Translations under genes and position numbers: made by a program
The notes under the pieces: generated by a model
The model's database searches: none
Told to the model about the DNA's origin: nothing
The model's input: the letters and a program-made list of their open reading frames with translations, nothing else
Shown here: positions 22,182 through 31,507 of the stretch, one piece after another
Numbering within the stretch: position 1 is the first letter of the stretch
Layout: each line of letters opens with the position of its first letter
DNA from: Rehmannia glutinosa
Taxonomy: Eukaryota > Streptophyta > Magnoliopsida > Lamiales > Orobanchaceae
Direction of reading: 5' to 3'
Assembly: GCA_016081115.2 (NCBI GenBank)
Contig: CM071930.1
Span: 29,651,641 to 29,715,640, forward strand
DNA length: 64,000 nucleotides

Positions 22182-24283
22182 AAGTTCCTTTGTATATTTT
22201 GATTGCGAAATGTAAATACCTTCTTGGCATTGTTTAATTTGAAGCCCAAGGAAGAAGTTGAGCTCCCCATCATACTCATCTCAAATTCTCCTTGCATTAA
22301 CTTAGAAAATTTCTTGCACAAAGATTCATTAGTAGCACCAAAGATAATATCATCAACATAAATTTGCATAAGTAAACAATCTTGCCCTTTTTCAAAAACA
22401 AAGAGAGTAGTATCAACTTTACCTCTTGTAAAACCATTTTGCAAAAGAAACAAGCTAAGTCTATCATACCATGCATGGGGTGCTTGCTTTAAACCATACA
22501 AGGCCTTTTTAAGTTTATAAACATCATTAGGCCTAGAAAAATTTTCAAACCCCGGAGGTTGTTTTACATAGACTTCTTCTTGAATAAAACCATTTAAGAA
22601 AGTGGATCTAACATCCATTTGGTAAAGTTTGAAACTTTTATAACAAGAATAGGCAAGTAAAATACGAATAGCTTCTAAACGTGCTACGGGTGCAAAAGTT
22701 TCATCATAATCAGTACCTTCTTCTTGACAATACACTTGAGCTACTAACCTTGCCTTGTTTCGAACAATGTTGCCTTGATCATCAAGCTTGTTCCTGAATA
22801 CCCATTTTGTACCAATAATAGTTTGAGAAGGAGGACAAGGTACCAATTCCCATACATCATTTCTTTCAAATTGATTCAACTCTTCCTGCATCCCCAAAAA
22901 CCAATCCTCATCCTCAATAGTCTCCTTAGCATTTTTAGGCTCTTTTTGAGATATAAGAGCTTTTTCGGCAAATTTTCTTTGGGTCATCACTTTATCACGG
23001 GGATCACCAATAATAAGATCTTTTGGGTGATCTCCTTTAAATTTCAATGCCACGGGAAGATCCGAAGTATCACCTTTGTCTTCTTGAGGAACACTTGAAG
23101 TGGATGGTTGATTATTTGATGTAGTAGGTTGATCATTTTGAGCATCATTTTGAACAATGGGTTCAATAACATCTTCTTCATCACTATCATCATTGGGTAT
23201 TCTTTCGACACCCGAGGCTTCATTGAATTTTACATGAATAGATTCTTCAACAGCTATGCTAGTCTTATTGTAAACCCGATATGCTTTGCTCTTGGTTGAA
23301 TACCCCGTAAATATTCCTTCATCGGCCTTAGGATCAAGTTTGTCCAATTGATCCTTAGTATTCAAAATAAAGCACTTACATCCAAATATTTTGAAATAAC
23401 TAATATTTGGAGTTCTTCCTTTCCAAAGCTCATATGGAGTTTTATTCATTTTAGAACGAATATAAACTCGATTAATGACATAGCAAGCGGTACTTATGGC
23501 TTCGGCCCAAAAGTATTTTGGAAGTGAAAATTCATTTAGAATGGATCGACTCATCTCTTGTAATGTCCAATTTTTCCTTTCGGCTACTCTATTTTGTTGA
23601 GGTGTCCTTGGAGCCGAAAAATTATGTGCATATCCCTTGGTTTCACAAGGGACTCTAAATTCACCATCAAATTCTCCACCTCGATCACTACGAATAGACT
23701 TAATAGTATCTTCCTTTTCATTCTCAATAAGTCTACACAACTTAACAAACTCATTAACGGCATCGCTTTTATTGGTAAGAAAAAGGGCCCAAGTATATCT
23801 AGAAAAATCATCGACAATAACGAAAGTGTAATGTTTTCCACTTAGATTAGCCGTACCAATATCCCCATACAAATCAAGGTGAAGCAATTGTAGGGGTTTG
23901 GTTGTGGAAATTTCATTTTTGGGCTTGAAACTACTCTTAACTAATTTGTTCTTTTGACAAGTGTCACATAAGCCAAGATTTTCAAAATTCAATTTGGGTA
24001 GTACTTTTACATGTTGGTTTTTGTAAATATTTTTCAAATTCTTGTATCCAACATGTCCAAGTCGCCTATGCCATAAACTCGTTAAATCATTATTAGCGAC
24101 AAGACAAGAAACATTTTGACTAACCAAATCACTTGTACAAATTTTGTAAAGATTGCCGTTTCTATTTGCTTCGTAAATAATTTCATCATTTTTAAGAATA
24201 AGGCATTTTTCTTTATTGAAAACAACATTATAATTTGAATCAAAAAGTTGGCTAACACTTATCAAAATTAAACTTAACCCCAT
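22178..24283 (-). pseudogene. GAG-pre-integrase, integrase and reverse transcriptase of B
   Basis: This is the longest open frame of the window, 701 codons. Residues about 60-125: zinc finger with SLWHRRLGHVGYKNL and CDTCQKNKLVKSSF. Residues about 125-290: integrase core with LLHLDLYGDIG, VIVDDFSRYTW, SDRGGEFDGEF and the APRTPQQNRVAERKN glutamate motif, so D, D and E are all present. Residues about 300-450: core end and acidic linker. RT starts with QEELNQFERNDVWELVPCP and includes YCQEEGTDYDETFAPVARLE, QMDVRSTFLNGFIQEEV and catalytic YVDD at 22349-22360. A +1 shift near 24262 detaches it from protease and another near 22180 detaches RNase H. The motifs are intact enough that the parent was recently active. 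Confidence 0.92.
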
Positions 24284-24470
24284 CTACTAGTAAAACATTA
24301 CTAAGAGAGAAAGAATAGTTACCAATGTCTCCATTGCCAATGATTTTTCCTTTGCCATTGCCGAACATGACCATACCCTCTTCTTGGATCTTGATATTGG
24401 TAAAAAGTTCTCTCTTTCCGGTCATATGGCATGAACATCCGCTGTCCACGAGCCATTTTGAATCCTCCAT
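24252..24470 (-). pseudogene. Aspartic protease of B
   Basis: A 72-residue frame contains KWLVDSGCSCHMTGKRELF, the copia protease active site (D-S-G), then VMFGNGKGKIIGNGDIGNY and NVLLVDGVKFN, the normal domain end. The frame runs on for a few codons and stops because of a single extra T near 24262. The next domain continues in the neighbouring frame from 24283. It processes the polyprotein. Upstream linkage to gag is broken by a TAG near 24566. Confidence 0.88.
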
Positions 24471-24564
24471 TGTTGTTATAGCTCCTATGACCTACAAAGG
24501 AATTATTTTTAGGTACCCTATAGTTTTGGGGTCCATGGGGGTTAGTCTTGAGACCTTTGGGTCT

Positions 24565-25269
24565 CTAAATATGACTAGAGCTATTTCTCAATTTGCAATT
24601 GTTAGCATAATGTCCAACTTTGCCACAATAAAAACAAGTAGGAGTATAAGAGCTACTAGCATGTACCAAAGTCGGACCTTGGTTATTTTTCTTAAAAACA
24701 TTTTGAAATGGTTTATAACCAAGTCCTAATTTGGAACGCTCACCTCTTTGTGCATCTAAAATTTTTGTAACTTTATCCGTGCTTATGTTAAAACGATGCA
24801 CATCCTTTTTCAAACATTCAAGATCTTTGGTGAGCGATCCTTTTTCGGTTTCAAGAGTATGAACTTGAGTAAGAGTAATAGCATGAGCTTTATCAAGAGA
24901 TTCATAAGAAGTAAATAATTTATCCATTTCAATTTTAAGCTCTTTATGCTCTTTTTTCAAAGTCTTGTATTTAACAATCAAATTTTGAAACTCAATTTCC
25001 AATTCATCAAAATCACATTGCAATTCATCTACTAAGGAGGAGGTAGAAGAGTTAGAGCGTACCTCATTATTTTCATCGTCTATGGCCATAAGACCATGTT
25101 CGGTTTCTCCTTCCTCGTTGGTTGTTTCAAGTAATTCATCCCAAGTTTTGACCTCCGTATTTAGAGCCTTCTTTTTTCGAAAAATGCTTCTTTTTCTTTT
25201 GTTCCTCCTCATCGAGTTTTGGGCAATCGACAATGAAGTGCCCGGGTTTTCTGCATTTAAAGCAAGCAT
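24565..25269 (-). pseudogene. Gag C-terminal half of B: coiled coil and second zinc knuckle
   Basis: A 234-residue frame overlaps the end of the first gag frame. It carries an acidic segment (TTNEEGETEHGLM), then a long heptad-type coiled coil (LQCDFDELEIEFQNLIVKYK through TLETEKGSLTKDLECLKK), then a complete CCHC knuckle, CFYCGKVGHYANNC. It ends at a TAG at about 24565, after which the linker to protease continues in the same frame. A frameshift around 25165-25185 separates it from the first half. Copia Gag with two knuckles flanking a coiled coil is seen in several plant lineages. Confidence 0.85.
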
Positions 25270-26104
25270 TATCTCTCGGTTTTCTTGCCTTATTTTTATT
25301 CACAAATTTTGCAAATTTTTGAACAAGTGCGGCCGTCTCCTCATCCTCATCTTCATTATCATAGTATGCATTATTAGAAGAAGAAGCAAGACCTTTAGGA
25401 ATATTTTGCATACCCGATTGATTGATGGTTGGTTTGGAATTTTTCCTCTCCTTGAGATAGACTACATAGATGAGGAGGTTCCCGATGAGCTCGTCAAATT
25501 TGAGTGGCTCAAGATTTTGTGCCTCCGTGATGGCCGTCAACTTTTTGGACCATGAGCCGGGAAGAGCATTCAATACCTTAGTCACCTTGTCTTCTTCGGA
25601 GATGACTTTACCGAGGGCCACAAGAGGATTGACAATGTTGTCAAGCCTTTCCACCATCTTAGAGATGCTTTCACCATCATGCATGTTAAAGTATTCAAAG
25701 TCTTTAACAAGCATGGTCTTTCTTGCTTGCTTGACCTTCTTAGTCCCTTCATAAATTGTCTCCAATTTTTCCCAAACCTCATGTGCCGACCTTATGCCTC
25801 TTATGCGATTGTACTCGGTGGCGGTAAGAGAACAATGCAAAATATTTAAGGCTTTGTCGTTTAGAGAGAAAGCATTTTTGTCATTTTCATCGAACTCCTT
25901 GAAAGGTTTAGGAGCCGAGGTGCCATCCTCCAATTTCTTGGTTGGTTGATCAACTCCTTCAACAACCACATTCCAAATGTCGAACCCGCACCCCTGTAGG
26001 AAGCACTCCATACGGTCTTTCCAAAATGCGTAGTTGTTGGCGTCAAATAGTGGTGGCTTGTTGGTGGAGGCGCCGGTGGTGAGATAAGCATCATTCGTAG
26101 CCAT
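25136..26104 (-). CDS. Gag N-terminal part of B: capsid and first zinc knuckle
   Basis: A 322-codon frame starts at the ATG at 26104, 44 bases inside the primer binding site, the normal place for gag. Domains: an N-terminal DUF4219-like segment (NKPPLFDANNYAFWKDRME, residues 14-32); the UBN2/retrotran_gag region (ALNILHCSLTATEYNRI through AHEVWEKLETIYEGT, FNMHDGESISKMVERLDNIV and VLNALPGSW); an acidic stretch; and a CCHC knuckle, CFKCRKPGHFIVDC, near residue 285. It forms the particle shell and binds RNA. The frame runs out past the knuckle through a frameshift near 25180, but the N-terminal 290 residues are intact. Confidence 0.9.
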   Translation of the reverse strand: MATNDAYLTTGASTNKPPLFDANNYAFWKDRMECFLQGCGFDIWNVVVEGVDQPTKKLEDGTSAPKPFKEFDENDKNAFSLNDKALNILHCSLTATEYNRIRGIRSAHEVWEKLETIYEGTKKVKQARKTMLVKDFEYFNMHDGESISKMVERLDNIVNPLVALGKVISEEDKVTKVLNALPGSWSKKLTAITEAQNLEPLKFDELIGNLLIYVVYLKERKNSKPTINQSGMQNIPKGLASSSNNAYYDNEDEDEETAALVQKFAKFVNKNKARKPRDNACFKCRKPGHFIVDCPKLDEEEQKKKKHFSKKEGSKYGGQNLG

Positions 26105-26147
26105 GGATCTTTCCTCTTTACTCGGAACGAGCTAGCCAAAGAGTTTG

Positions 26148-26159
26148 GCTCTGATACCA
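26148..26159 (-). other. Primer binding site of B
   Basis: The - strand reads TGGTATCAGAGC two bases inside the 5' LTR. This is a perfect match to the plant copia site complementary to initiator methionine tRNA. Confidence 0.95.
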
Positions 26160-26161
26160 CT

Positions 26162-27422
26162 TGTTAGTCCAACTGGCTACGATAATCTAGAGGGGAGGGG
26201 TGAATAGATTATCTCGGTTTTTTAGATTTTGCCCTCTTTTTTGAATAATCAAGCAAAGACGAGAATGTAAATGCATAAATTAAACAACACTCGTCGATTT
26301 ATAGAGGTTCAACCCATCTAGGGCCTAATCCTCTACCACCCCAGTATATCCGGGATGGATCAAAAAAAAAAAAGATTTTATTAATTACCAAAATTAATAC
26401 AACAACACCTTGAGGATTACCACAACCCTCTTACAACACCTTCAAGGAGATTACCACAATCTTCCTTCACCACCTTTAAAGAGTACCACACTCTCCAAAC
26501 ACCAATCACCTAGATCACCCAAGTATATTCTTACAACAAGAATACTCACAAGGATGTCTTGTGTTGAATGATGACCAAAATCAAGATTACAACTCAATAA
26601 TGAATAATACAATATGAGTACAAGTGTAATCAAGAATTGAAAGCCTATCCCTCAAAGAAGTGCAAGTGCAAGTGCTTAGGCTAATAAAACAAGATTTATG
26701 AAAGTGTTTTCTTGTATGCTCTTTTGCTTGTGTAATGTGTTGTGTCTTGTTGCTTGAATGAAGCCTCTATTTATAGGAGAGGTCTTGGCTTGATTTCCAG
26801 ACATAGGCTCCTCCTTGGGGAGTGATTTGCTGCAAAAGAAACCATTTAAAATCAAGATTATAGCTATTATAAATCAATCCCACAAATTAGGAAAAGTCAT
26901 CCGAAAATGCAACGGATAGTTTGTCTGATAAAACAGGGTTCGACCGTCACAGAGATAAGATTGAAATGAATTTGCTGCGATTTTTACACAGGGGGACCAG
27001 TTGAAGGGGGCTTCGACCGGTCGCCCTTGATCTTGACCGGTTGGGGGTGTTTAAAAAACGAAATAGAGCAGTCTACACTTGAGTGGGCATTCCTATGTAT
27101 CGGTCGCCTAGGGCTCGATCGGTCGCCCGTACCGGTCTACCTCTGGGTCGACCGGTCGCCCTCCCTGATTTCTCCTACGTCCCTTTTTCTGTTTCAAAAC
27201 TCAACTCAGGTACACATTGCCCTATATGGCGACCGGTCGAGCCTGAAACAAAAGTGTTGTCCAATATTTTATCGAAAATAAACTCCAAGAAATACATCGA
27301 AAAATAGTAAAAACATTTTAAATCGATCGGAAGTATTTAGACAACATTTAGGGACATTGTTTTGGTTTAAAAACTCATTTGAACAAAATCATCAAAATCA
27401 TGATAAAAACATTTATCTAACA
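26162..27422 (-). repeat. 5' LTR of B
   Basis: This 1261-bp LTR matches 19012-20293 over its full length with scattered substitutions and small indels. Three perfect CGACCGGTCG palindromes are present, at 27014-27023, 27149-27158 and 27230-27239. Confidence 0.94.
26764..26777 (-). promoter_or_regulatory. LTR TATA box of B
   Basis: The - strand reads CCTATAAATAGAGG, a canonical plant TATA box, with the palindrome-rich U3 sequence upstream (higher coordinates). The copy in the 3' LTR is at 19615-19628. Confidence 0.7.
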
Positions 27423-27427
27423 CTACT

Positions 27428-27839
27428 TGCACTCTTTCAGCAAGACAACTTTTAATGTTGTAGGTCCGTCTCTTACCAAAATAGCTCAGTCTTGACTTTT
27501 CTTCACAATGGACTTGTTCAGCTTTCTTGAAGTCCTTCAGCTGCTTGACCCCATAAGTTGAGTTTTCTCCTTGATTGTTGGATGACTCTGCTGTAAGTCT
27601 TCTAAATGACCCGGCTACTATACTTGACTGAAGTTCTTCTTGGCTACTTAGCTGCGACTCAACTGAATGTTCTCAGCACTTCTTCAGCAAGTCTTCTGCA
27701 TCTTCAACTTGGATGTTTGACAACTCATCTATTTTTCTAACTATTACATGTTGAAATAACATACATAATTTAGGGTGCCAACTTTCTAATTCTAAGTTTT
27801 TTAAGCATCATTAAAATCTATAAAATAAATTTCCTAAAA
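27428..27839 (-). repeat. LTR C, right part
   Basis: This continues LTR C beyond the B insertion, including the family motifs around GGGTGCCAACTTTCTAATTC near 27773. It ends with a degraded edge (TTTCCTAAAA instead of TTTCCCAACA) at 27839, after which D integrase sequence begins. Confidence 0.75.
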
Positions 27840-27944
27840 GTGTGTAAAGGGAAAATCCATGTGAACTGAGTGAAGTCGTCAATGAAATGTACATAGTACT
27901 TGTAGGTTTAGGTCTTCAATCATTTCAAGCCTCTCTAATTAATA
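27840..27944 (-). pseudogene. Copia D integrase, catalytic core start
   Basis: The - strand reads KYYVHFIDDFTQFTWIFPL, the first catalytic-aspartate segment of a copia integrase. The next conserved residues (KSEVYIV) are at 17951, across LTR C. The upstream sequence has a stop and becomes unreadable near 27905. At about 27945 the sequence changes to the additional ORF of E, so D is cut there by an event with no visible duplication. Confidence 0.75.
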
Positions 27945-29199
27945 TCTACTCTTGCTCAGTTTCCACTGTCTCCATTCCGATATCCTTGCCTCCACGTCAA
28001 GATAGGGTGGAGATTGCTCTTCAAATTATTCTTCTATTTCCTGAGAGGGTTCAACAATAGTTGTAGGTAAGTCTTCTTCAACACAATGCGTTACCCACAC
28101 AGCTGTTTCTCTAACAGTCTCTATAACTGCCTCTCCAACATTTACAATAATTTTCTCTTCAATTCTTTTTCCTGCAGTCGATTCCACCACATCCAAAGTT
28201 CTGTCATGAGTTCTTTTCAACCTTCTCTCGAGAGGAATCTCCACAAATTCAGTTTCCTCCGAGTAAGCTCTAACAGTAGACTCATCAGGCTCATCACACA
28301 TCCATCTTTGAATCTTGTACTTTTTTTAAGCAACTGACTTTCACAGAGCAACTGTCTCCCTCTTCTTTGGTTTAGGAGTAGAAAGGACCGATTCGGCCGT
28401 CTCCATTTTAGAACGGTCCTTTCTTTTTTCATGGGCCTTGTTCTGAGTCGTAGAGAGGTTGCCCTTAAACAACCTCTTATTGGCATGAAACGGCTTCCCT
28501 TTCCTAAGGGGAAATCCTTTATTCTCGAGTAAATACTGCAAGACTAACCCATAGCCTGGGGTACTATTACATTTTCCATCAACCACCTTTGCATTCAAGA
28601 CGTTCTAGCATAATTTCTCGTACACAAAATTTAATCAAGTTCACTTCCATCTCCTCCATAATTGCGGACATTACAATTAACATTGCCAACAACAACTAAT
28701 TGTAGGATCCAAACTTGATGTCCAAACACTTCGATACCACATCTATCAACTTGTGGTATTCTTCCTTCACTACATCTTTAGTAGATGAAGAGTTGTAGTT
28801 CTCAAAAGCTTCTTCAGTGGCAATCTCCCTCCACATCTTCTCAAAGTCGAACTCTTGGTCTTTTAGCTCACTTAAACCATTGTTGGGGAGTTTTAGCAGC
28901 CCACTCAAGTCTTCTGCTATGATAATTACATCTTGCCCATTCACTGAAGATTGAATACAATCATAGTAAACCAAAGCATTCACATATAACATAACAACTT
29001 ATTCCATGTACATTTAGGGCATCTACTGCATTAGGAATTTGATCAGCTTCGATTTTTCCAAGTTGCCCACAATCTTTATTGCCCTAGCTTGGTCAGCAAA
29101 GTGCTCAACCAAACCTTTTAACATCTATCAGTGCACCTACATTTTCTTTGAGAGTTTCGCAAAATCAAGTGCGGAGATTGAATATTTATTTGGAGCCAT
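27945..29199 (-). pseudogene. Additional ORF of E, N-terminal third
   Basis: The - strand ATG at 29199 gives MAPNKYSISALDFAKL, comparable to the start in K. Recognisable further on: frame 28992-28696 with YYDCIQSS, LSGLLKLPNNGLSEL and VKEEYHKLIDVVSKCLDIKFGSYN (the DYHKLMDV block of K); frame 28598-28341 with GLVLQYLLENKGFPLRKGKPFHANKRLF (matching K's RLVIGHLMEVKGIPLRNGKP); and acidic, glutamate-rich sequence at 28301-28026. This copy is truncated at about 27945, so the coiled coil and C-terminal block are absent. Function is unknown. Homologous blocks retained in three copies despite decay suggest the ORF once encoded a real protein. Confidence 0.68.
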
Positions 29200-29735
29200 T
29201 CGTATTTTAAGGATTTGAATGAGTTTAAACGAGAAGTTTTGTAGAAAGCTTTTCGGAATTGTTTGAGAGTGAATATGAGAGTGTGAGATGAGAGACATTT
29301 TTTTTGATATATATATATGGGAAGTGATACGCCGTGAGCATAATTGTCAATATTGAAATTTGATCAATTTTAAAATTAGATAAACGATTTTCCCACATTA
29401 AATGGCCGATTTATGGCCAATCGTGGGGTATTGTTTGAGATTTTACTGTTCCACATTAAATGATGTTATCATTTTAGAAAACTTTCCCGCTTCACTACCA
29501 CCTTGTTTTGTCTCTTAGCCCATAAATATGTCTACTGACTCATAGTTGGCTGACAAATGACTCTTCTTCTCTCCTGTTGACAAGTATTACTCAGCTGATC
29601 AGTTGTCTTAACTCTGCTGAATATCCAATTCCTTTGATTTTACTCTGCTGAAAGAGTAAAACTCTTATGAACTTTATTTTTCTTCACTTAGAGCTCTTCT
29701 AAATGATTCTTCTGAGCAACTTATAGCTCAATTAA
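29200..29735. other. Non-coding spacer of E between RNase H and the extra ORF
   Basis: AT-rich, like 6405-6956 and 52699-53261. It includes a short TATATATATA run near 29311-29321. No gene is visible. Confidence 0.5.
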
Positions 29736-30498
29736 TCCAAGCTCGTTTCTTCAGCTCTTCAAATCTAGATTCACATAAGGGTTTTGTGAATATATCAGCT
29801 AACTGCTTCTCAGTTGATACATATTCCAACATGATATCTTTCTTTCAAACATGATCTATAAAGTGATATCTCACATCAATAAGCTTTGTTCTAGAGTGCA
29901 AAACTGGATTTTGAGTGATTGCAATTTCACTTGTGTTGTCACACATAATTGGAATTTTATTTTCCTCAATGTCATAGTCTCATAGTTGTTGTTTCATCCA
30001 TAGAACTTGAGCACAATAGTTGCCTGTAGCAATGTACTCTGCCTCAGTTGTTGATGTAGCTATTGAGTTTTGTTTCTTCCTAAACCGAGAAACCGGTCTA
30101 TTTTCAAGCAGTTGACATGTACTAGATGTACTCGTCTTGTCAACTCCACATCCATCATAGCCTGAATCAGAATATCCAATCAACTTAAAGCCCCCTTCTT
30201 TAGGATATCATAACCCAACTTCTTGACTTTCTTTTAGATATCTCAAATTATTCTTCGATGCAGTCTAGTGATTTTCTTTTGATAGAGATTGAACCCTTGC
30301 ACATACACCAACTGCAAAAGTGATGTCAGGTCTGCTGGTAATTAAGTAGAGTATTGATCCAATAAGTGCTCTATATCAAGTTTGATCAATTGGTCTCCTT
30401 TCTGAATCCAAATCTATCTTTATTGATGTATTCATTGGTATTTTGACAGATGACTTCTTTTCCATTCCAAACTTTTTCATCAAGTCTCTTGTGTACTT
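29736..30498 (-). pseudogene. Copia RT connection and RNase H of E
   Basis: The - strand begins at 30498 with KYTRDLMKKFGMEKK, then IPMNTSIKIDL and RPDITFAVGVCARVQS. The open frame 30183-29980 reads GYSDSGYDGC, FRKKQNSIATSTTEAEYIA and CAQVLWMKQQL. It ends with QLADIFTKPLCESRFEELKK near 29740. This is the C-terminal third of Pol. Frameshifts lie near 30270 and 29975. The RT catalytic centre is in H. Confidence 0.83.
30494..30498. repeat. Target site duplication of the composite insertion (other copy 43954-43958)
   Basis: TACTT occurs at 30494-30498 and 43954-43958, at the two borders where the E/H copia coding sequence is interrupted in phase. Confidence 0.85.
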
Positions 30499-30743
30499 TA
30501 GTAGCTAAAAATCATTTCACTAAACCGCAAGTGTACGGTGTAGTTTATAGATAGTGTCAAAGAAGGTCATATTCCACAGGGATTGATTAAAATATAAACG
30601 TCGGAATAAAATGATAATTAAATTATCTAACAATTAAAACTAAGTAAAATAGCAAAAACAAGTGAACACACGCGCAAGGTTTAACCAACAAAGAAAGGCG
30701 ACCGTAGGACTATGATTTAGAAATGCTTCTTCAATTTATACCC
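30499..30743. other. Left arm of the composite insertion, unclassified
   Basis: AT-rich non-coding sequence with ACCGCAAGTGTACGG at 30524-30538 and a CACAGGGATTG segment near 30575. Motifs like these occur in long LTRs or leaders of many plant retroelements (from memory). It ends where the gypsy LTR starts at 30744. Confidence 0.4.
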
Positions 30744-31401
30744 TGATGACACCCGAGCCAAACTAAAACAAAACAATGACATCCGAGCCGAGCTGAACCA
30801 AAGCAACCCCACGTGGCCATTCAGCTAATAAAGATATCAGTCGACCAGGATGACTCTGATGACGTAGGCCACCAAGCAGAATGGCTTAAGTTGTCAAGCC
30901 GAATGACGTAAGCTGCAAAGCTGATGACGTGACACAAACCAAGCTCGGCTCAGTAGATAAAATCAAGCAGGTACTTAAACGAGCACACAAAAGAACATAC
31001 CCAAAATAAAATAAGTCCTCAAAAGCGACAATATTCCGCCAAAGTCAACCAGATTCTCCCAACACATGGCTACTCCCACGCACGCCGAAAATAGCAAAAT
31101 TATTTTAGTATATAGCAACCAATCAATTAAATAGATACACCCTCCATGATACGCCCTACAATGGACAAGTGTCCTACTACCAATTTAAATATAGCAATGA
31201 TTAACCCATCAGGGGATATAAAAGGAGCCTGACAGATTGTAATACGTATGTAATAGAGTGAGCCGACCAGACACGCTCTGCTCGGTAAATCAAATAAAAA
31301 GGCCAAATTAGCCCCTGATTGATAGACTTTCATTTCAATTTACTCTCCACGTCATTAAAATTCCATTTTTTTCCTTTGTTGACCCAAAAAGCACGTCAAC
31401 A
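30744..31401 (+). repeat. 5' LTR of F
   Basis: This 658-bp LTR runs from TGATGACACCCGAG to ...CACGTCAACA. The first ~280 bp match the 3' LTR at 41318. A deletion of about 55 bp relative to the 3' LTR lies near 30990. The sequence TATAAAAGGAGCC near 31219 is a likely TATA box. Confidence 0.87.
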
Positions 31402-31420
31402 AATTGGCGCTAGAGGAAGG
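31402..31420 (+). other. Primer binding site region of F
   Basis: AATTGGCGCTAGAGG directly follows the LTR. TTGGCGC is the usual start of the binding site in plant Tat-type gypsy elements (complementary to a tRNA ending GCGCCA). The rest is diverged, so the tRNA cannot be named. Confidence 0.6.
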
Positions 31421-31507
31421 GGGCCCTCCCTAAAAAATACAGTGATATTCTCTTACCAGCCTGAGAATTTCCAACAAAACATTAACACATTCTTTTCTCC
31501 TTAGAAA

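Larger units (their letters stand above)
19012..27422 (-). mobile_element. Copia retrotransposon B, full length, nearly intact
   Basis: This 8.4-kb element on the - strand has LTRs at 26162-27422 (5') and 19012-20293 (3'), a perfect tRNA-iMet primer binding site, a polypurine tract and perfect CTACT target duplications. Gag, protease, integrase and RT occupy only three frame shifts or so, and one frame of 701 codons spans integrase and most of RT. There is no additional ORF: about 1.1 kb of non-coding sequence follows RNase H. The two LTRs are very similar by eye with a few short indels. I consider B the most recent well-preserved insertion of the left half. Gag has two zinc knuckles with a coiled coil between them. 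Confidence 0.94.
27945..30498 (-). mobile_element. Copia fragment E, 3' half of a split element (other half H)
   Basis: This - strand fragment runs from the RT/RNase H junction at 30498 to part of the additional ORF near 27945. The family is the same as I1 and K. Its upstream half is H (43954-45377): H stops in the KY codons of the QTKY motif and E resumes there, with the pentamer TACTT at both borders. The C-terminal part of the extra ORF and the 3' LTR are missing at the left border with D. Confidence 0.85.

Noticed and set aside
22775..23098. A 107-codon + strand ORF
   Set aside because: Antisense to the integrase-RT linker of B.
24325..24729. A 134-codon + strand ORF
   Set aside because: Antisense to the gag/protease linker of B; no domain similarity.
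26148..26159. tRNA-like sequence
   Set aside because: Only 12 bases complementary to the tRNA end; it is a primer binding site, not a tRNA gene.
27945..30498. LTR C as the 3' LTR of copia E
   Set aside because: Copia D integrase lies between them and there is no polypurine tract at 27840, so LTR C is a separate insertion.
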